Positions 17,833-20,510 of a DNA stretch of 20,510 bases are shown here, piece by piece (the stretch's first letter is position 1; each line of letters starts with the position of its first letter). The notes under the pieces are model-generated. The model had not been told where the DNA came from. It searched no databases and worked only from the letters and a program-made list of their open reading frames with translations. Source of the stretch: Ophioceras dolichostomum (lineage: Eukaryota > Ascomycota > Sordariomycetes > Magnaporthales > Ophioceraceae); assembly GCA_003049485.1 (NCBI GenBank), contig PYST01000516.1, positions 1 to 20,510 of the forward strand. The letters run 5' to 3'. The position numbers were made by a program, and so were the translations under genes.

Positions 17833-20510
17833 ATGCTGTCCAATCCGACGAACAACATTCATCCGCGCCATAGGCAACATCGACGACAAAACTCGACGCC
17901 GACGGCATTCGAAGCGGTGAAGCTCGCGAACCTGCCCAACATCCAGCCGCAACAGCAACAACGGGCGTCAGTGTCCTCACATCGACGAGGCCTCAGCCTC
18001 GACACTCGGCGCTCGCAGCAGCAGGTGAGGCTCTCGCAACGGCAGCAGTCTCCATCATCAGCTGCCGTTGTTGCGACGGCGCCCCTGAGGCAGGACTTCG
18101 CGACAGCGACAACGACGACATCGACGACATCGCTCAACAACACGGTAGGTAACGCGACGACGACGACGACAACGACTACTAACCCCACAGGATTACCAAC
18201 GACACCACAGCATCATGTTTTGCGAGAATCGCAGCAGCAGCGCACAGCACGCCCGGGCCCTGGCCAGGCCTTTGCCAACCTGGCGGACGGCGAGAACTAC
18301 CTGATCTCGCCGCAAGGAACGCCTCAGAACCAACGGTTCGACCCGGCCTGCTTCGACCACCGGATGGCATCTGCCGCAGCCGCGGCTGCCAGTATTAGTG
18401 CAGGTCAGCAACAGCCCCAGCAGCAGGACTGCCTGGCCACACAGTACAGCAGCAGCGCCAGCGCATACGCCATGGAGCAGGCCAACCACCTGATGATGAA
18501 GAGGAATCAGGCAGGCTTCAATGCCAACAGCCTAGCCGGCATGCCAAACCTCAACACTCAGGACTTCGACAAGTTCGACCTCTTTTCCCCTGATAGTTCC
18601 CTGTCCACCCCGACCTTCATGAGCTTCAACGAGAGCCCGAGTGCAGCACCAGGCTGGATTTCCGAGGGAGACACGTCCAGCACTCGCCGGACGTCCCGGA
18701 GGATCAGCAACGGAATCATGGACCGGGTGGCCAAGTTCGAGACCTTGGGACTCGACGGGGTTCAGAGGCCTATCACTCCCCCAAACCAGAATGTTACCAG
18801 TAGGTCCTTGCTTGTCCCAAACCAGAAGCCCAACCCCCAAGCGACACTTGATCGCGTTGTTTCCTCCACCCCTGGTCCACCTGATCATGTGGCTGACGAT
18901 AGCAGCAGACTACTTCCCCCCTACACCCATGGAGACTCCTCATGACAGAGTGATGAAGCACCAGCCGGCGGCAAGGCCCAACCGCTTCTCTGACGGATAT
19001 GACGAGTCGATGGAGGAGACAGTCAAGCCGATCCATGCTAAGTCGAATCGGTCGTCCGGCATCTTCGACGACATGCGTCAACAGGTCGAGCAGCAGATGA
19101 TGTCCGTCAACACAGCCGCCGCCGCCGGCGGCACGATGCCGCAGTCTAACTCGATGGCGGCCATGGGCCTGCAGTCCCCGGACTTCATGAACATGGGCGC
19201 TATGAACGCCGAGTTCATCAAGATCGAGCACGGGATGCCGTCGCTCGACACGGCCGTGGCAGCAGCGCTCAACGAGGACCACTTGGCACGCTCGCACCAC
19301 ACGACCCCGGCGACCACCCCGTATAGCACTGTCCCCGGTGGCGGTGGCTTCGGCAACCCCTTCGACAACAAGCCGGACCTGCACCCGCCGGAGTTTGACT
19401 CCCAAGCCACCGTCACGCCCTGGGACGCCAGCGGCGGCCTCATCGGCAGCGCCATCGGTGACCCCACCAACACCTCTTCATCGTCCCCGACCCGCGGTGG
19501 CGGTGGCGTCGGCGGGGGCATCGGCGGCATGGCCGCGTCGAACCCATCCCGCCGCGGCTCCCCCCACCGCCGCACCGAGTCCCTCGCCAGCATCGCCAGC
19601 GCCGCCAGCATCTCCAGCCTGGTGATCGAGGACACCAAGACCGAGACGGGCGTGACGCTCGACGAGATCGCGGCCTTCATCGAGGGGCCGGACGGGGCCG
19701 ACGGAAAATGGACGTGCAAGTTCGAGGACTGCGGCAAGCGGTTCGGCCGGAAGGAGAACATCAAGTCACACGTGCAGACGCACCTCAACGACCGCCAGTA
19801 CCAGTGCCCGACCTGCAAGAAGTGCTTCGTACGGCAGCACGACCTGAAGCGGCACGCCAAGATCCACACGGGCGTGAAGCCCTACCCGTGCGAGTGCGGC
19901 AACAGCTTCGCGCGGCACGACGCCCTGACGCGCCACCGCCAGCGCGGAATGTGCATCGGCGCGTTCGACGGCATCGTACGCAAGGTCGTCAAGCGGGGGA
20001 GGCCGAAGAAGCACAGGCCGGAGATGGACGTGAGGCTAGAGAAGTCTGCGCGCACGCGTGCCAAGAACAGTAGCAGCAATAAGACAGCCGGAGCCGGAGC
20101 GGGCGGAGCGGGCGGCGGCGGTGTCGGGACCTCTCCGTCCGACACCACCTCGCACAGCGGATACTCCGACAGCTCGGCCGCCAACTCGCCGGGGAACGAC
20201 TACGACGGGTTCCTGGACGACCAGCCGTTCACGGACATGATGGACGACGTGGTCATGTCCACCACCAGCCAAGAGGACACCCAGCAGGCCATTACCAGCC
20301 CCAACGACAACAACAATGCCCACATCAACAGCCCCGGCGCCTCGTCCGCGACGACAACGACAGCCCGCACAATGGACCCCTCCGCGCTCTCGATCCCTTC
20401 CACAGCCCCCATGCCATCCCTCACCTCACACAACGCTACCACCCTCTCCCCAACCCTCTCCCCAACCCTCACAACCACCTCCACCTCCATCCTGCCCGCC
20501 TCCCTCCCCC
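17833..20510 (+). CDS. Swi5/Ace2-type C2H2 zinc-finger transcription factor (3' end outside window)
   Basis: The ATG at 17833 (cccaaaATG) is chosen; the frame is open from 17773, but that codon is TTG. Exon 1 is 17833-18799. The intron has a GTAGGT donor and ends at one of three adjacent AGs; exon 2 is written here as 18909 onward, giving NVT|NYFPPTPMETPHDR. At least 856 residues are visible. An N-terminal HRRQNSTPTAFEAVKL and an SSHRRGLSLD motif precede long Gln/Ser/Thr-rich disordered regions. Finger 1 (592-614) is C-x4-C-x12-H-x3-H, finger 2 (622-642) C-x2-C-x12-H-x3-H, and finger 3 (650-671) C-x-C-x12-H-x5-C, the odd third finger typical of Swi5/Ace2. KRGRPKK (684-690) follows as an AT-hook-like or nuclear-localisation stretch. 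In yeast the family controls late-mitosis and cell-separation genes; filamentous orthologues affect growth and conidiation. The C-terminus is missing. Confidence 0.92.
18149..18190 (+). other. Possible in-frame 42-nt mini-intron inside Swi5 exon 1
   Basis: A donor-like GTAACG at 18149, a perfect TACTAAC box at 18177-18183 and an acceptor CCACAG ending at 18190 bound a Thr-codon repeat. Removal would delete 14 residues (NATTTTTTTTNPTG) and keep the frame. A stronger donor, GTAGGT at 18145, would remove 46 nt and shift the frame to a TGA at 18302. The frame is open through the segment, so it may simply be coding. Confidence 0.35.

Noticed and set aside
19078..19869. Minus-strand open frame of 263 codons over the zinc-finger gene
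   Set aside because: Antisense shadow of the Swi5/Ace2 coding frame; no domain and no start context.
1..20510. CRISPR array, operon or secondary-metabolite cluster
   Set aside because: No regular spaced repeats, genes lie on both strands with introns and separate promoters, and no core biosynthetic enzyme is present.

Overview
Organism and basis. The window looks like nuclear DNA of a filamentous ascomycete, most likely a Sordariomycete. Genes are monocistronic and well spaced. They carry short introns (about 80-380 nt) with GTRNGY donors, CTRAY branch sites and YAG acceptors. The recognised proteins are a CFEM secreted protein, an Ace2/Swi5-type zinc-finger factor, a CBS-PB1 protein and an FTA2-like protein, all of which fit this group. 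The lineage is an inference from gene style; no rRNA or other phylogenetic marker is present.

Layout. (1) 450-1043, minus: a small GPI-anchored, Ser/Thr-rich surface protein. (2) 1044-2988: a divergent 1.9 kb intergenic stretch. (3) 2989-4166, plus: a three-exon secreted CFEM protein with an acidic/His-rich linker and a second Cys-rich module. (4) 5020-5559, minus: tandem acidic TIVV repeats broken by two compensating frame changes. (5) 5560-6879: no recognisable gene. (6) 6880-8266, plus: an FTA2-like (kinase-fold) gene with one clean intron and two frame breaks, probably a pseudogene. (7) 8802-10249, minus: mitochondrial small-subunit ribosomal protein uS2m (MRP4) in three exons. (8) 11028-13725, minus: a three-exon, 731-residue protein with four CBS motifs, a PB1 domain and a C-terminal membrane anchor (Mug70 type). 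(9) 13726-17832: a 4.1 kb divergent intergenic region with decayed reading frames, a hairpin and one candidate small membrane protein. (10) 17833 to beyond 20510, plus: a Swi5/Ace2-type C2H2 transcription factor, cut by the window edge.

How the parts relate. No shared pathway or operon is evident. Three core genes (uS2m, the CBS-PB1 protein, Swi5/Ace2) lie on the right. The left half carries secreted or cell-surface genes and two broken, lineage-variable genes, so it has a more accessory character. I did not find a clear new multi-gene system. The best leads are the two-module CFEM protein, a possible in-frame 42-nt mini-intron in the Swi5 gene, the frame-broken acidic repeat gene and FTA2-like gene, and the decayed frame near 14.6-15.2 kb.
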